A stretch of DNA of 64,000 bases from Fluviicola sp. (GTDB taxonomy: Bacteria; Bacteroidota; Bacteroidia; Flavobacteriales_D; Crocinitomicaceae), in assembly GCF_039596395.1 (NCBI RefSeq), contig NZ_JBCNJT010000001.1, positions 1,399,315 to 1,463,314 on the forward strand, given 5' to 3'. This document shows, piece after piece, positions 1 through 9,541 of this stretch; the first letter of the stretch is position 1; each line of letters opens with the position of its first letter. A program made the translations under genes and the position numbers. The notes under the pieces were generated by a model that was given only the letters and a program-made list of their open reading frames with translations, was not told the origin of the DNA and made no database searches.

Positions 1-1
1 G

Positions 2-376
2 GGAGATTCCATGCCGCCGGTAGACGAAGGTTCTTTCGTCGTAGCAGAATACATTCAGAATTGGGGAAGTGTCCGCAACGGAACTCCTTGTATCGTCGTT
101 ACAAAAGACGACGGGATTGTGTTCAAGATCGTAAACAACTTCATTGAAACGCAGCAATCATTCGAATTGTGCTCGACCAATCCGTTGTATTTGCCTTACT
201 ATGTAAACGTCAACGAGATTGTGGAAATGTGGAAGTTTGTCAATTACATTTCTCCGAGCCTTCCGGAAATGCGCATTGATGATTCGACACTCACAAAAAG
301 CATCCAGGATTTACAGCGTGAAATCATTGATTTGAAACGAACGGTTACCGGGGGAGCGAAAAACGTTGTTCATTAA
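2..376 (+). CDS. S24/LexA-like C-terminal domain of a transcriptional regulator (5' truncated)
   Basis: The gene enters from before the window. The visible 125 codons begin with Gly-Asp-Ser-Met, the nucleophile motif of S24 (LexA/CI-like) peptidase domains, and continue through a beta-rich stretch containing a candidate partner Lys in VFKIV. This is followed by a short coiled-coil-like tail of about 20 residues. In Bacteroidota such domains usually follow an N-terminal XRE helix-turn-helix, which would lie outside the window. The ATG at base 11 is the Met of the GDSM motif, so it is internal and not the start. The 3' end overlaps the convergent recQ by 32 bp. A role as DNA-binding regulator is inferred; whether it self-cleaves cannot be told from this part. 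Confidence 0.75.
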   Translation, partial: GDSMPPVDEGSFVVAEYIQNWGSVRNGTPCIVVTKDDGIVFKIVNNFIETQQSFELCSTNPLYLPYYVNVNEIVEMWKFVNYISPSLPEMRIDDSTLTKSIQDLQREIIDLKRTVTGGAKNVVH

Positions 377-2237
377 ACACGACACGTTCTTCGGTGATCA
401 ACTCGCGCAGTACGTTTTTGATCTTTGCTGAAAAAGACGTGTCGAATTGAGCGATAATCTCGGATAAAGTTAACGCTTTGCCTTCCAGCAGGGCAACTAA
501 TTCCAGTTCCAGTCGCGGATGCTTTTCCAGCAGGTTTTGCTCCAGGCAATAGTCACACTTTCCGCAAGGATCGCTTTTTTGCCCGAAATAAGCAATGATA
601 AACTGAGGCCTGCAGTGTTTCTCTTCAATGAAGCGTTTCATGACGTTCATGCGCTCCAAAGCACGTTCTTTCCTGAAATGATAAACTTCCGGTTTTAATT
701 CTACGTAATCATCCGGGAAACGCTCATGCAGGAAAGTAACCATCGGAAGATCGGTTCGCCAGGTAATGTCAATAATCCCATGCTCTTCCAGGTATTTCAA
801 CTGGCGTTCCAGTTCCTGGGGCGAGATCTTCAATCGCTGACAAGCTTCTGTTTCGTCGAGTTCGCAAAAAGAATCGAAAACTTCACTGTGATTCCTGCAA
901 ACCCAGGTAATCAAAGGATCCAAAACAGGATTCTTCAACTGGAATCCGTATAAATGCGTATTGTCGATGCTGACCTTAATGCGTGATCCTTTCAATCCTT
1001 GTTCTGAAAAAAGAATACTTCCGTTCATTTCAAGTAATTTGAAAGCCGGATAGACTTCCTGGATGTTCAAATTGAACTTTTTGACAAAATCATTGAAAGG
1101 AAGCACATAGGATTCATGTTCACCGGAGCCAATGGCCACTTTCAGGTAATTGCACAAAGCGCGATAGATCAGTTTGATCCGGTCTGTAGACGGGAACTGC
1201 GCCATTACCCGCTCAGCAATTTCGTTAATATCGGCAGGTTCTATAAACGCAAAAGTCCGGGATTCATTTCCGTCACGTCCGGCTCTTCCCGCTTCCTGGA
1301 AATAGGATTCCGGATTGTTCGGAACTTCATAATGCGCTACAAAACGCACGTTCGGTTTGTCGATTCCCATTCCAAATGCATTCGTAGCAACCATGATCGG
1401 CGTTTTTTCCGAAAGCCAGTTTGCTAACGCCAGGCTCCGTTCTTTGGCATTCATTCCACCGTGATACATGTTGGCTTTGATATTCCGTGCCTGCAGGTAA
1501 ATCATCACGTCTTTCACGCTTTTACGCGTTTGACAATATACAATGCCTACATCTCCCGGGTTCTTGTGAATCCATTTCGTGATCGCATCCAGTTTATTGG
1601 AGACGTGGTAAATCTCATAACTGACATTCGTACGTTCGAAAGAAGCTTCAAAAACTTCCGGGTTCTTCAGTTTCAGATGTGTAATGATGTCTTCCTTGAC
1701 TTTCGGAGTTGCAGTGGCGGTTACAGCAATCATGGGCACTTCCGGATGGAATTCCCTCAATTTGGTCACTTCCATGTAAGCCGGTCTGAAATCATGTCCC
1801 CATTCAGAAATGCAATGCGCTTCGTCAACAACAAACAAACCGACTTCCATTTGCTTTACTCTTTCCTGGAATAACCGGGTTTGTATCCGTTCCGGGGAGA
1901 TGTACAGGAAGTCAATCCCGCCGAATTTGGCATTGTCGAGCAGAATATCGATTTCCCGGAAAGAAAGTCCGCTGGTCAGTGCTTTTGCGCGAATTCCTCT
2001 TTTTTGCAGTTGATTCACCTGGTCTTCCATCAGAGCAATCAAAGGCGAAACTACGATCGTAATTCCTTCACGGGCAATTCCCGGAACCTGGAAACAGATG
2101 GATTTCCCACCACCGGTAGGCAAAAGCGCAAGTACATCCTTCCCGTAAATAGCAGCATCAACAATTTCCTCCTGCAAAGGACGAAACTGAGAATAACCCC
2201 AATAATTGGAAAGAATTTCAACGCTTTTGTTTGACAT
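345..2237 (-). CDS. recQ: RecQ-family ATP-dependent DNA helicase
   Basis: This 630-residue superfamily 2 helicase unwinds DNA 3'-5' during repair and recombination. Walker A (PTGGGKS) lies at residues 40-46 and the DEAH box at 138-141, followed by TATATP, the FGMGIDKPNVRF motif and QEAGRAGRDG of the second RecA-like lobe. A four-cysteine zinc site typical of RecQ is at C542, C558, C561 and C564. Only 66 residues follow the last cysteine, so the HRDC domain of E. coli RecQ is missing and the winged-helix part is short. This matches the shorter RecQ type that many Bacteroidota carry beside a longer one. Transcription converges on the regulator at the left edge, with 32 bp overlap. Confidence 0.95.
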   Translation of the reverse strand: MSNKSVEILSNYWGYSQFRPLQEEIVDAAIYGKDVLALLPTGGGKSICFQVPGIAREGITIVVSPLIALMEDQVNQLQKRGIRAKALTSGLSFREIDILLDNAKFGGIDFLYISPERIQTRLFQERVKQMEVGLFVVDEAHCISEWGHDFRPAYMEVTKLREFHPEVPMIAVTATATPKVKEDIITHLKLKNPEVFEASFERTNVSYEIYHVSNKLDAITKWIHKNPGDVGIVYCQTRKSVKDVMIYLQARNIKANMYHGGMNAKERSLALANWLSEKTPIMVATNAFGMGIDKPNVRFVAHYEVPNNPESYFQEAGRAGRDGNESRTFAFIEPADINEIAERVMAQFPSTDRIKLIYRALCNYLKVAIGSGEHESYVLPFNDFVKKFNLNIQEVYPAFKLLEMNGSILFSEQGLKGSRIKVSIDNTHLYGFQLKNPVLDPLITWVCRNHSEVFDSFCELDETEACQRLKISPQELERQLKYLEEHGIIDITWRTDLPMVTFLHERFPDDYVELKPEVYHFRKERALERMNVMKRFIEEKHCRPQFIIAYFGQKSDPCGKCDYCLEQNLLEKHPRLELELVALLEGKALTLSEIIAQFDTSFSAKIKNVLRELITEERVVFNEQRFSLPR

Positions 2238-2250
2238 GCTTTATTAAATT

Positions 2251-2286
2251 AAAAAGGAAACTGAGCGGAGTCGAAGTGTCCTTTTT
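2251..2286. repeat. Hairpin repeat, TTCGACTCCGCTCAG family (copy 1)
   Basis: The minus strand carries the 15-nt core TTCGACTCCGCTCAG. It is flanked by arms AAAAAGGA and TCCTTTTT that pair over 8 bp, with three further pairs inside one mismatch. It lies between the start of recQ and the end of the DUF3298-like gene, and its T-rich arm could end transcription of neighbouring genes. Confidence 0.8.
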
Positions 2287-2299
2287 TGAACGTGTAAAA

Positions 2300-3448
2300 T
2301 TACTGCTTCAACTTCATTAATTTGCTGTAGTATTCCGGTTTTATCACAGATTTCAGTTCCGAATAGGGGATTACAGCCCATTCCGGATCGAGGCAAGGCG
2401 CTTTGTAGTGCGGGAACAAAGGCAAAAGCCTGATTCCTTCCGAAGTAAATACAAAATTGCAATCGGTGGTCCATAATTCCTGATCATTGTACCCGCACTC
2501 AAGTACATCATCTGGCGTGTCTTCGTCAAACTCTCCGGGATTTTCTTTGGACAAATACTTGTAAATGCGTTCTTCAAATTCCGCCTCTTTTCCGGGCAAT
2601 AAATAATCTTCGGATTCGATTTTTTGGTGCGTGTTTAAATGGTAGTTAATCCCGTAACTGCTCTCACCCGGATGTGCGCCTCCACAATAGAATACCTCAA
2701 AAACAGAGAAGCACAGGAGGTCATTGGAAATGGCAAGATTGGAAAAACTGTAATTTAAATCGGAGCCATAGTTTGAGTAGGAAGCACATTCCAGGCTCGT
2801 GAGAAATTCAGTGAGTTGCAAATATTCCAGGTATAAGTTGGCATCTTTCTGTTTTTCCGCCACCAGGCCCGAATCAATGCGAAACAGGCTGATCCCGGTT
2901 AATACTTCCGTAAACGGACGGATTTTCACCTGATTGACCGTACGTACCGGCCCGTCTTGCTTCAGTTTGAAAAGCCCGATTTTCACTTTTGTCAAATCAT
3001 TGTCGGCATGGCCTTCTTTCACGAGATAAGGGTTGGAGCATTTCGGACTTCCTGTTTCTTTGGTGGTTAATGCAGCCAATTTAACCGGAAGTGATTTTCC
3101 ATTGTGAGACCACGTTCCCTCCAGTGCCTGGTTAGGCCATTTAAATTTGAAAATCTCTGGATTCTCAGCTATTTCCCCGTAAAAATCTCTTGAATTCAAT
3201 GTAACAACTCCTGCCTTGTAGCTGCCGGTTAAGGAAATATCGACCAGCTTATTTTTATAAAAGTAGTAACCTTCAGCATGACTTCCACTCACGGAGAATT
3301 GAAGGTAAATCGGATACTTTCCGATCATTCCGCTATAGGAATGCGCTTGTCCGCAAACACGGACTGAAGAGAGGAATAAAAAACAAAAGCAAAGCAGTAG
3401 TTTTCTCTTGAAATGGCTTTTCAATGAAAGTGTTGTAAGTCCTGGCAT
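2300..3448 (-). CDS. Secreted protein with DUF3298/RsiV-like C-terminal domain
   Basis: The 382-residue product has an N-terminal hydrophobic segment (about residues 15-30) ending near VCGQA, which fits a signal peptide. The C-terminal half has the Cys-Gly-Gly-Ala-His-Pro motif and the final hydrophobic-rich stretch with a conserved PYSEL that characterise DUF3298 domains, found at the C-terminus of RsiV-like anti-sigma factors and in many secreted Bacteroidota proteins. The N-terminal half is predicted mostly beta. A cell-envelope location is likely, but the function is unknown. It is transcribed toward recQ from its own upstream region and is separated from ilvE by a divergent intergenic region of about 110 bp. 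Confidence 0.7.
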   Translation of the reverse strand: MPGLTTLSLKSHFKRKLLLCFCFLFLSSVRVCGQAHSYSGMIGKYPIYLQFSVSGSHAEGYYFYKNKLVDISLTGSYKAGVVTLNSRDFYGEIAENPEIFKFKWPNQALEGTWSHNGKSLPVKLAALTTKETGSPKCSNPYLVKEGHADNDLTKVKIGLFKLKQDGPVRTVNQVKIRPFTEVLTGISLFRIDSGLVAEKQKDANLYLEYLQLTEFLTSLECASYSNYGSDLNYSFSNLAISNDLLCFSVFEVFYCGGAHPGESSYGINYHLNTHQKIESEDYLLPGKEAEFEERIYKYLSKENPGEFDEDTPDDVLECGYNDQELWTTDCNFVFTSEGIRLLPLFPHYKAPCLDPEWAVIPYSELKSVIKPEYYSKLMKLKQ

Positions 3449-3560
3449 TTTTATTTGGTTACATTAAAAATACATGTTGTTGCAAATATTGGAATTACTT
3501 CCGGATTGTTCGTGGAATCGTCAACTAATTTAGGTATATTCGCAATAACTATTAGTCGTT

Positions 3561-4628
3561 ATGATATTACAAGACAACATGAAAGTTACTCTTACTCAAG
3601 AGTCGAAACTAAATGCTGTTGATTGGAATAATTTGCCATTCGGTAAGGTTTTTTCCGATCATATGCTGATTATGGATTATAAAGACGGCGCGTGGCAAGA
3701 TCCTGAGATCATTCCATTCGGACCGTTATCCATGCATCCTGCAACGTCTGTGATCCATTACGGGCAATCAATTTTTGAAGGATTGAAAGCATACCGGATG
3801 GACAATGGCGAAGTGGCGATTTTCAGGCCTGACATGAACGCAAAACGATTCGAAGAGTCTTGTGAGCGTATGTGCATGCCGGTTATTCCTGAGAATTTAT
3901 TCGTTGAACTGACCCGCAAATTGGTTGAAGTTGAAAGCAACTGGATCCCTAATAAAGAAGGATATTCCCTTTACTTAAGACCGTTTTTATTCGGAACTGA
4001 TGAATACATCGGTATCCGTCCGTCTGATACGTATCGCTTTGTAATTTTTGCATGTCCGGTTGGAGCTTACTACAGTGAGCCGGTGAATGTAAAAATTGAA
4101 GAGTTCTACACAAGAGCATCAGTTGGCGGAGTAGGAAGAGCAAAAACGGCAGGGAATTACGCTGCAGCTTTGTATCCTGCTAAACTGGGACAATTGAAAG
4201 GGTATCACCAATTGGTTTGGACAGACGGAAAAACACACGAATACATCGAGGAATCGGGAACTATGAACGTGATGTTTGTGATCGACGGAAAATTGATCAC
4301 TCCTTCCGAAGAGAGCGATACGATTCTAAGAGGTATTACCAAACGTTCGGTTATTGAAATCGCAAATCTTTGGGGAATGCCAGTTGAAGAACGCAAGGTT
4401 TCCGTAGCAGAAGTTGTTCAGGCGCATAGAGAAGGCCGTTTGACAGAAGCATTCGGAGCAGGAACAGCAGCAACAATTGCACACATTGCCAAAATCGGAT
4501 ACCGTGATGAAGATTTGATTCTTCCTCCGATCGAAACACGTACATTCTCATTGAAAGTGCATGCTTATCTGGATGATATCAAATCCGGTAAAGTAGAAGA
4601 CAGCTTCGGCTGGCTTTTGAAATTGTAA
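3561..4628 (+). CDS. ilvE: Branched-chain amino acid aminotransferase
   Basis: This is a PLP-dependent class IV aminotransferase (355 residues) that interconverts leucine, isoleucine and valine with their 2-oxo acids. Recognisable signatures are FGPLSMHP and HYGQSIFEGLKAYR near residues 53-78, the catalytic lysine K195 in GRAKTAGNYAA, and EESGTMNVMFV followed by GITKRSVIEIA. Length and domain content match the bacterial family closely related to eukaryotic BCATs. A second in-frame ATG six codons downstream (3579) gives MKVTLTQ and could be the real start. The gene stands alone and ends at a strong terminator. Confidence 0.95.
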   Translation: MILQDNMKVTLTQESKLNAVDWNNLPFGKVFSDHMLIMDYKDGAWQDPEIIPFGPLSMHPATSVIHYGQSIFEGLKAYRMDNGEVAIFRPDMNAKRFEESCERMCMPVIPENLFVELTRKLVEVESNWIPNKEGYSLYLRPFLFGTDEYIGIRPSDTYRFVIFACPVGAYYSEPVNVKIEEFYTRASVGGVGRAKTAGNYAAALYPAKLGQLKGYHQLVWTDGKTHEYIEESGTMNVMFVIDGKLITPSEESDTILRGITKRSVIEIANLWGMPVEERKVSVAEVVQAHREGRLTEAFGAGTAATIAHIAKIGYRDEDLILPPIETRTFSLKVHAYLDDIKSGKVEDSFGWLLKL

Positions 4629-4651
4629 TGTTATTATCAGGTAATAAGATA

Positions 4652-4688
4652 AGTGGGCATGTGATTAATCGCGTGCCCACTGTTTTTT
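4652..4688 (+). terminator. Rho-independent terminator after ilvE
   Basis: A 12-bp stem with two G-U pairs (4652-4663 with 4670-4681, loop attaat) is followed by TGTTTTTT. It lies 23 bp after the ilvE stop and ahead of the next gene. Confidence 0.9.
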
Positions 4689-4732
4689 ATGGAAAATTTG
4701 ATAAGCCTGCATCCTTACAGAAATTAACAGTC

Positions 4733-6112
4733 ATGAAGCCGATTTTCTACCTTGTGTTCCTGATCCTGTTTTCCTCACAGGCATTTAGTCAGACTACCGT
4801 TCGAATCATTGCAAAGGACAGAAGTAACGGAGATCCTGTTTCCCGGGTTTACGTTCGTCAGTACCAGGGAGATTCATTGATCAACGCTCAATATACTTCC
4901 CTGAAAGGAGTTGCTTATTTCCGGGTTTCTACCAAAGAAGCTACCAATTTCGAACTGGAACATGTTGCATTCAGTGCACTTGAAGAAATTCCAACCAAAA
5001 TATTCTCAGGAAAACCAACCGATACACTGACCATTCAGGTTCGTATGCATTATTTCAAAGAAAAATTGCTGGACCAGGTTGTTATTAAACCTATCGGGAT
5101 CCCGGATACCGTTTTTGAATCAGAACGTGTTTCTGTCACCGATTTTGAATTCATGCCCGATAACAACCTGCTGTTATTGACTTATCCTAAAAACCTGAAA
5201 AAAGGAACAGAACTGGTTCTTTATGACGGATTTAATTTATTGGGAGAAATTCCGCTGCCTGAAAAAGGAGAGGAGTTGATCAGGGATTATCGGGGAAATC
5301 CTCATGTATTGACGGAAAACAATGTGTATGGAATCAATCAGCGAAACAAACAGATTCAAATCGCTCAAATCCAAAAGGATTATTACATGACCTACATTGC
5401 TCCGATCGTAGACACTGCTTTCACCAAGTATTATTTTTCCAATTTCAATCCTAAATACCCTGCTTTCGATTATTTCACCTTTGATATTGTAGATTCGAGT
5501 TACCGCAAGATCGCCAAAGTACAGGATGATCTGATGATGGAGCTGTATCGTTCCGAATTCAAATGGGTGGACGTACGAACAAAACTATGGGCGAAAGAAA
5601 AAGAGAACGAAACCGGGGTCGACAAGGAAGTTTGGGTCGGAATGTACTATTTCACCAATTCCATCTACTACAAAGAATTATATGCACCGATTTTTGAACG
5701 CAACGATTCTATTTTCCTGTTCGACCATTACAAGAATTTGTTGTTCAAATATTCTTACCAGGGAGATCTTGTTGACAGCATCCCGATTTATTATCACTTA
5801 CAGCCCAAAGAGAACGGATGGAAAAAGCACCTGATCCAGGATTATGAGACAGGCGAGATCTATATTCATTACGAACTTGCAGGGAAAGCGCAACTCAGAC
5901 ACTTTGATACAAAAACCGGGAAATTAAGTTCTCCTGTTCAGCTGCATTTCAAATACCCGGAAAATATCCAGATCAAAGGAAACAGTGTGTACTACATTTA
6001 CCGACCTTTCGAATCGACGCAGAAAAAGTATTTATACCGGGAAAGATTGCCCTTCGAATATCCGTCTCAAAAGACCAATAAGGGAACTTTAGTGGAGTTA
6101 GCAAAGCCCTAA
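4733..6112 (+). CDS. Secreted protein of unknown function
   Basis: I start this at the ATG at 4733 because it opens a clear signal peptide (MKPIFYLVFLILFSSQAFSQ). The longer reading frame from 4628 would read through the ilvE terminator. The mature protein (459 residues in all) begins with a beta-rich domain like the carboxypeptidase-regulatory or CarboxypepD_reg type seen in Bacteroidota outer-membrane proteins (TTVRIIAKDRSNGDPVSRVYV). A long beta-propeller-like region follows that resembles 6-bladed NHL/YVTN-like folds. No catalytic motif is recognised. Export to the periplasm or surface is likely, and the function is unknown. It stands between the ilvE terminator and a 190-bp gap. Confidence 0.65.
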   Translation: MKPIFYLVFLILFSSQAFSQTTVRIIAKDRSNGDPVSRVYVRQYQGDSLINAQYTSLKGVAYFRVSTKEATNFELEHVAFSALEEIPTKIFSGKPTDTLTIQVRMHYFKEKLLDQVVIKPIGIPDTVFESERVSVTDFEFMPDNNLLLLTYPKNLKKGTELVLYDGFNLLGEIPLPEKGEELIRDYRGNPHVLTENNVYGINQRNKQIQIAQIQKDYYMTYIAPIVDTAFTKYYFSNFNPKYPAFDYFTFDIVDSSYRKIAKVQDDLMMELYRSEFKWVDVRTKLWAKEKENETGVDKEVWVGMYYFTNSIYYKELYAPIFERNDSIFLFDHYKNLLFKYSYQGDLVDSIPIYYHLQPKENGWKKHLIQDYETGEIYIHYELAGKAQLRHFDTKTGKLSSPVQLHFKYPENIQIKGNSVYYIYRPFESTQKKYLYRERLPFEYPSQKTNKGTLVELAKP

Positions 6113-6303
6113 AAGCGTAAATGGAGCTAAGACGGGCGTCCTAACTCCATTCACTAATCAACCTAACCTAACCACCTAAATCATAACAAAGATACTACAA
6201 GTAATTTGATATGCAACTGATCAGGCGAAAAAAAAACAGATAAAAAATCGTTAAAAAAGTCAAGATGTTAGTAATCAGTATTTTAACTTTTTGAAAAATA
6301 CCG

Positions 6304-6891
6304 TTAAATGATCAGCTTTCTTCCCATTGGTCCTTCACAGAACAATAGATCCAGGATAGAAACCCGGGTATTAAATTGAGTTTGATTGAACAATACCTGG
6401 TTATATACTCCCTGCATTTCCAATTGCTCATAATCCGATTCGCGGTAGTCTTCCTGGTATGAGGTTTCATACTTTTCCGTCAAAGAGAAATCAACGGACA
6501 ATTGATACGTATCTAAAAAGAACTGAGTGATCTCCAAATCAAAATCGATCAGAAAGCGGTGTTTTTTGAAAAGCAACTTTTCGATATCTGAAGCGTAATG
6601 CTCGAAGTAGGGAGCAGAGGCATACGCAGTTTTCAAAGCTTTCCAATGAAGCAAAGGCCAATTTTGCTGGTACGAAACCAATACATCCTTCGTTACGGTC
6701 TTCGATCCGGAAGGTTTTTCGAGCGGCATCGTCAACACCTGGGCTCCCTGTGAACCCAGAATGACCATCCGGTTGCGGAAAGTTTGTTTCGGTAAATGAT
6801 CCGAATTCTCGAAAACAAGCTGTTTAAACCGCGCCAGGTCCTGGAAATAACGAACACTTCCGAAATAGGCGATCGGGAAAACTGCGGACAT
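6304..6891 (-). CDS. WbqC-family protein
   Basis: The 195-residue product opens with FPIAYFGSVRYFQDLARF, matching the start of WbqC-like proteins, whose members usually begin with P-x-Y-x-P/G-x-x-x-Y(F). The stretch QNWPLLHWKALKTAYASAPYFEHY is also typical. The family occurs in O-antigen and glycopeptidolipid clusters and, in Flavobacteriia, directly downstream of lepB as here (9 bp gap). The biochemical role is not established. It is the last gene of the minus-strand group parA-parB-DUF5683-dapB-lepB-wbqC, and is probably co-transcribed with lepB. Confidence 0.85.
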   Translation of the reverse strand: MSAVFPIAYFGSVRYFQDLARFKQLVFENSDHLPKQTFRNRMVILGSQGAQVLTMPLEKPSGSKTVTKDVLVSYQQNWPLLHWKALKTAYASAPYFEHYASDIEKLLFKKHRFLIDFDLEITQFFLDTYQLSVDFSLTEKYETSYQEDYRESDYEQLEMQGVYNQVLFNQTQFNTRVSILDLLFCEGPMGRKLII

Positions 6892-6900
6892 AGGAAATGC

Positions 6901-8769
6901 TTATTGAATCTTGGTAAACATACGATCCCAGCGAATACCCGTGTAGGCACTTTTCGAGAACCAAACAACCGATGCTTTTCCAACCACGTGATCTTCCGGA
7001 ACGTAACCCCAAACTCTTGAATCTGCAGAGTTGTAACGGTTATCTCCCATCAACCAGTAGTAATTCATGGCAAACTTGTAAGTAGTCGCTTTCTTCCCGT
7101 CGATGTAAATTCCGTCATTCTTTTCCTGTAACTTGTGACCTTCGTAAGCTGTAATTGCTCTTCGGTACCAGGCAATATTTTCTTTCGTCAGGTTCACAAC
7201 CGCTCCTTTTGCCGGGATTCTGAACTTCGTAAAATCAGTCACTGTATTGTTTACATACAAGTCTTTCGGGAAGTTATCCAGGTTCCGGATCAATTCTGAG
7301 TAAGTTGCTTTGTGAGCTTTATCATCCGAATATTGAGGGCTTAAATACAGATTAAAAGAAGATTTCGGAGACATTCTCTTCAATTCCTGCAATCTCGCAT
7401 GTGTCAGGTATACAATTTCTACTCCATTTGCATTCATCACATAATCACCTTCTTCCTGAGACAAGCCCATGGAAGTTAAATAACGCTCCAACAAAGGTTC
7501 TCCTGAAATGGTATAAGCCATGTTCTGGTTCGGATAAATTCTCGCAGGTTTCCCGTTGATATACAAAATAGAGTTTTTGATTTCAATTTCGTCTCCCGGA
7601 ATAGCCACACATCGTTTGATGTAGTTTTCACGCTTATCAACCGGACGGTAAATAATTCCATAATGCTCGATGTAATTCAACCCTTTTTCAGGCATTCCTC
7701 CGCGAGAGTAAGTTACACCGCTTGCAATAGCAGTACGTGCTTTATTTCTCCATTTTTCGATATTCTGAATGAACTCTCCTCCAAGGCTATCCATGATCAG
7801 TGTTTCCGCATTTTCACCTGTTGCCATGGATTTCTGCTGAAGAACCTGGAAAGCTTCCGGATGTTTTTGGGATGCATCCTGGAACCAATACCACAATGCT
7901 TCGCTGTTTACCACCTGGTGGTAATCATGTCCCATCAAACCGTTCGGTACGCGCGGATCGTAGATCGCAGTATCACCGGAAGGATAGTTGAATACCATCA
8001 CATCGTAGCGGTTCACCTTTCCGAAGCCCGGTAAACGGTAATAATTAGACGTTTCAATTCCCAGGTAAGATTTCACATTGATCCACGGAATGGTATTGTG
8101 AACCAACGGGAATGAAAGGGGAGTAACGGGAACTTTCGGTCCGTAAGCCAATTTGTTTACAAACAAGAAATCTCCGACCAACAAAGTTTTTTCCATGGAT
8201 CCCGTAGGAATCTGGAACGGTTCAAAAACGTACGTACGAATGATGCTGGCGGCAACCAATGCGAAAATGATCGAATCCCCCCATTCCTTGATGGCTGATT
8301 TCTTCCCGATTCTTTTGGAACGGAATGACAATACGTAAGCCACTACGTGACCCAGAACCGGCAAAGCCAAAAACAAAGCAATGTGATCGCTATTCGTGCG
8401 TTTTGCCACTTCAACCGGACTTGCCCAGTTTGTTGGAGCCAATACCGGTAAGTTTTGATCGTTTGCAATCTTCCACAAGATCAGGTACGGAAAGAAAATT
8501 CCCTGGAGCGTATCTGCAATCGAAAAGAACCCGAATCTGCGGATATAGGAAACATTTGCAACCATCCACATTACAATATGAATTCCTGGAATGAACATCA
8601 GCAATGCCCACCATGGTTTTCCTGCCCCGAACTTAAATACGATGTAATAATTGTAAACCGGTACAAATGCCTGCCAGGATTTAGCTCCCATACGATCAAA
8701 CGTTTTCCACCAAAGGGAAATGATCGGGTGGACAAGAAGCAGGAATAAGAAATAATAAAATACGTTCAT
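6901..8769 (-). CDS. lepB: Signal peptidase I with N-terminal membrane domain
   Basis: This is the membrane serine protease that removes signal peptides from exported proteins. It has 622 residues. Residues 1-105 hold three or four hydrophobic segments of a DUF5684-like module, and another segment lies at 131-148. The catalytic serine is S191 in QIPTGSMEKTLLVGD and the general base lysine is K385 in NYIKRCVAIPGD. The C-terminal signature MGDNRYNSADSRVWG is present. About 100 residues of extra sequence lie between NYPSGDTAIYDPR (about 260-273) and the lysine box, rich in aromatic and charged residues, so the protein is longer than most bacterial LepB enzymes. It starts 10 bp after dapB stops and shares its operon. 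Confidence 0.95.
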   Translation of the reverse strand: MNVFYYFLFLLLVHPIISLWWKTFDRMGAKSWQAFVPVYNYYIVFKFGAGKPWWALLMFIPGIHIVMWMVANVSYIRRFGFFSIADTLQGIFFPYLILWKIANDQNLPVLAPTNWASPVEVAKRTNSDHIALFLALPVLGHVVAYVLSFRSKRIGKKSAIKEWGDSIIFALVAASIIRTYVFEPFQIPTGSMEKTLLVGDFLFVNKLAYGPKVPVTPLSFPLVHNTIPWINVKSYLGIETSNYYRLPGFGKVNRYDVMVFNYPSGDTAIYDPRVPNGLMGHDYHQVVNSEALWYWFQDASQKHPEAFQVLQQKSMATGENAETLIMDSLGGEFIQNIEKWRNKARTAIASGVTYSRGGMPEKGLNYIEHYGIIYRPVDKRENYIKRCVAIPGDEIEIKNSILYINGKPARIYPNQNMAYTISGEPLLERYLTSMGLSQEEGDYVMNANGVEIVYLTHARLQELKRMSPKSSFNLYLSPQYSDDKAHKATYSELIRNLDNFPKDLYVNNTVTDFTKFRIPAKGAVVNLTKENIAWYRRAITAYEGHKLQEKNDGIYIDGKKATTYKFAMNYYWLMGDNRYNSADSRVWGYVPEDHVVGKASVVWFSKSAYTGIRWDRMFTKIQ

Positions 8770-8778
8770 AGGGTAGAA

Positions 8779-9501
8779 TTAAAATGCTAGTACATCGCGC
8801 ATGGTGTAAACTCCTTTTTTTCTATGAAGGAATTCGGCGGCAATGACGGAACCCAGTGCAAATCCATCGCGGGAATGCGCTTCGTGGCTCAAGGTTAAAG
8901 TGTCTATTTTTGAAGAATATGAAATCGTGTGTGTGCCCGGAACATCCGGCTCTCTCAATGCCTGGATAGGAAGTTCATGATCGGCATATTCCGGCCAGGA
9001 ACCTGTTTCGGATTTCCAGGAAGTGTAGTTGTGATTATTCTGAATAATTCCCTGTGCCAAAGAAACAGCCGTTCCACTCGGAGCGTCCAGTTTTTGGATG
9101 TGGTGAATTTCTTCGATTTGTGCTTTGTATTCCGGATGTGCATTCATCAGTGTTGCAAGCTTCTCATTGATGTTGAAAAGAATATTTACTCCGATGCTGA
9201 AATTGGATGCATGCAATAAGGAACCGGTTTTCTCAGTAACCAGGGTAGCAACATAAGGCAAATGATCTTGCCAGCCTGTTGTCCCCACAACAACCGGAGT
9301 TCTTTGCTCCATACAAGCCTCAATGTGTTTGATCGCTAATCCGGGCTGCGTAAATTCAATAGCAACATCCGCCTGGTTCAAATCAACCTGGTCGATCGTT
9401 GTTTTGGAATCTACTTTATAAGCAATGATATGGCCGCGCTCAAGAGCAATGCGCTCAATCGCTTTTCCCATTTTTCCGTATCCGATTAGTCCGATTTTCA
9501 T
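8779..9501 (-). CDS. dapB: 4-hydroxy-tetrahydrodipicolinate reductase
   Basis: This enzyme makes tetrahydrodipicolinate in the lysine and meso-diaminopimelate pathway. The 240-residue protein has the NAD(P) glycine motif GYGKMG at residues 7-12, VVGTTGW, SNFSIGVNILF and the catalytic box EIHHIQKLDAPSGTA. I chose the ATG at 9501 (MKIGLIGYG); an upstream TTG three codons earlier is unlikely. Immediately before this ATG is TATTTTTG with a 6-nt gap, a candidate promoter -7 element, so dapB may have its own start site within the operon. It lies between DUF5683 (40 bp upstream) and lepB. Confidence 0.95.
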   Translation of the reverse strand: MKIGLIGYGKMGKAIERIALERGHIIAYKVDSKTTIDQVDLNQADVAIEFTQPGLAIKHIEACMEQRTPVVVGTTGWQDHLPYVATLVTEKTGSLLHASNFSIGVNILFNINEKLATLMNAHPEYKAQIEEIHHIQKLDAPSGTAVSLAQGIIQNNHNYTSWKSETGSWPEYADHELPIQALREPDVPGTHTISYSSKIDTLTLSHEAHSRDGFALGSVIAAEFLHRKKGVYTMRDVLAF

Positions 9502-9541
9502 GTAGCGCAAAAATACTGTTTTCCCCTTCCGAATTTAACTT

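Noticed and set aside
4628-4732. Longer start for the secreted protein after ilvE
   Set aside because: It would read through a strong terminator and remove the signal peptide from the N-terminus.
6121-6150. ATGGAG/CTCCAT hairpin after the 4733 gene
   Set aside because: The stem has two internal mismatches and no T-run; too weak to call a terminator.
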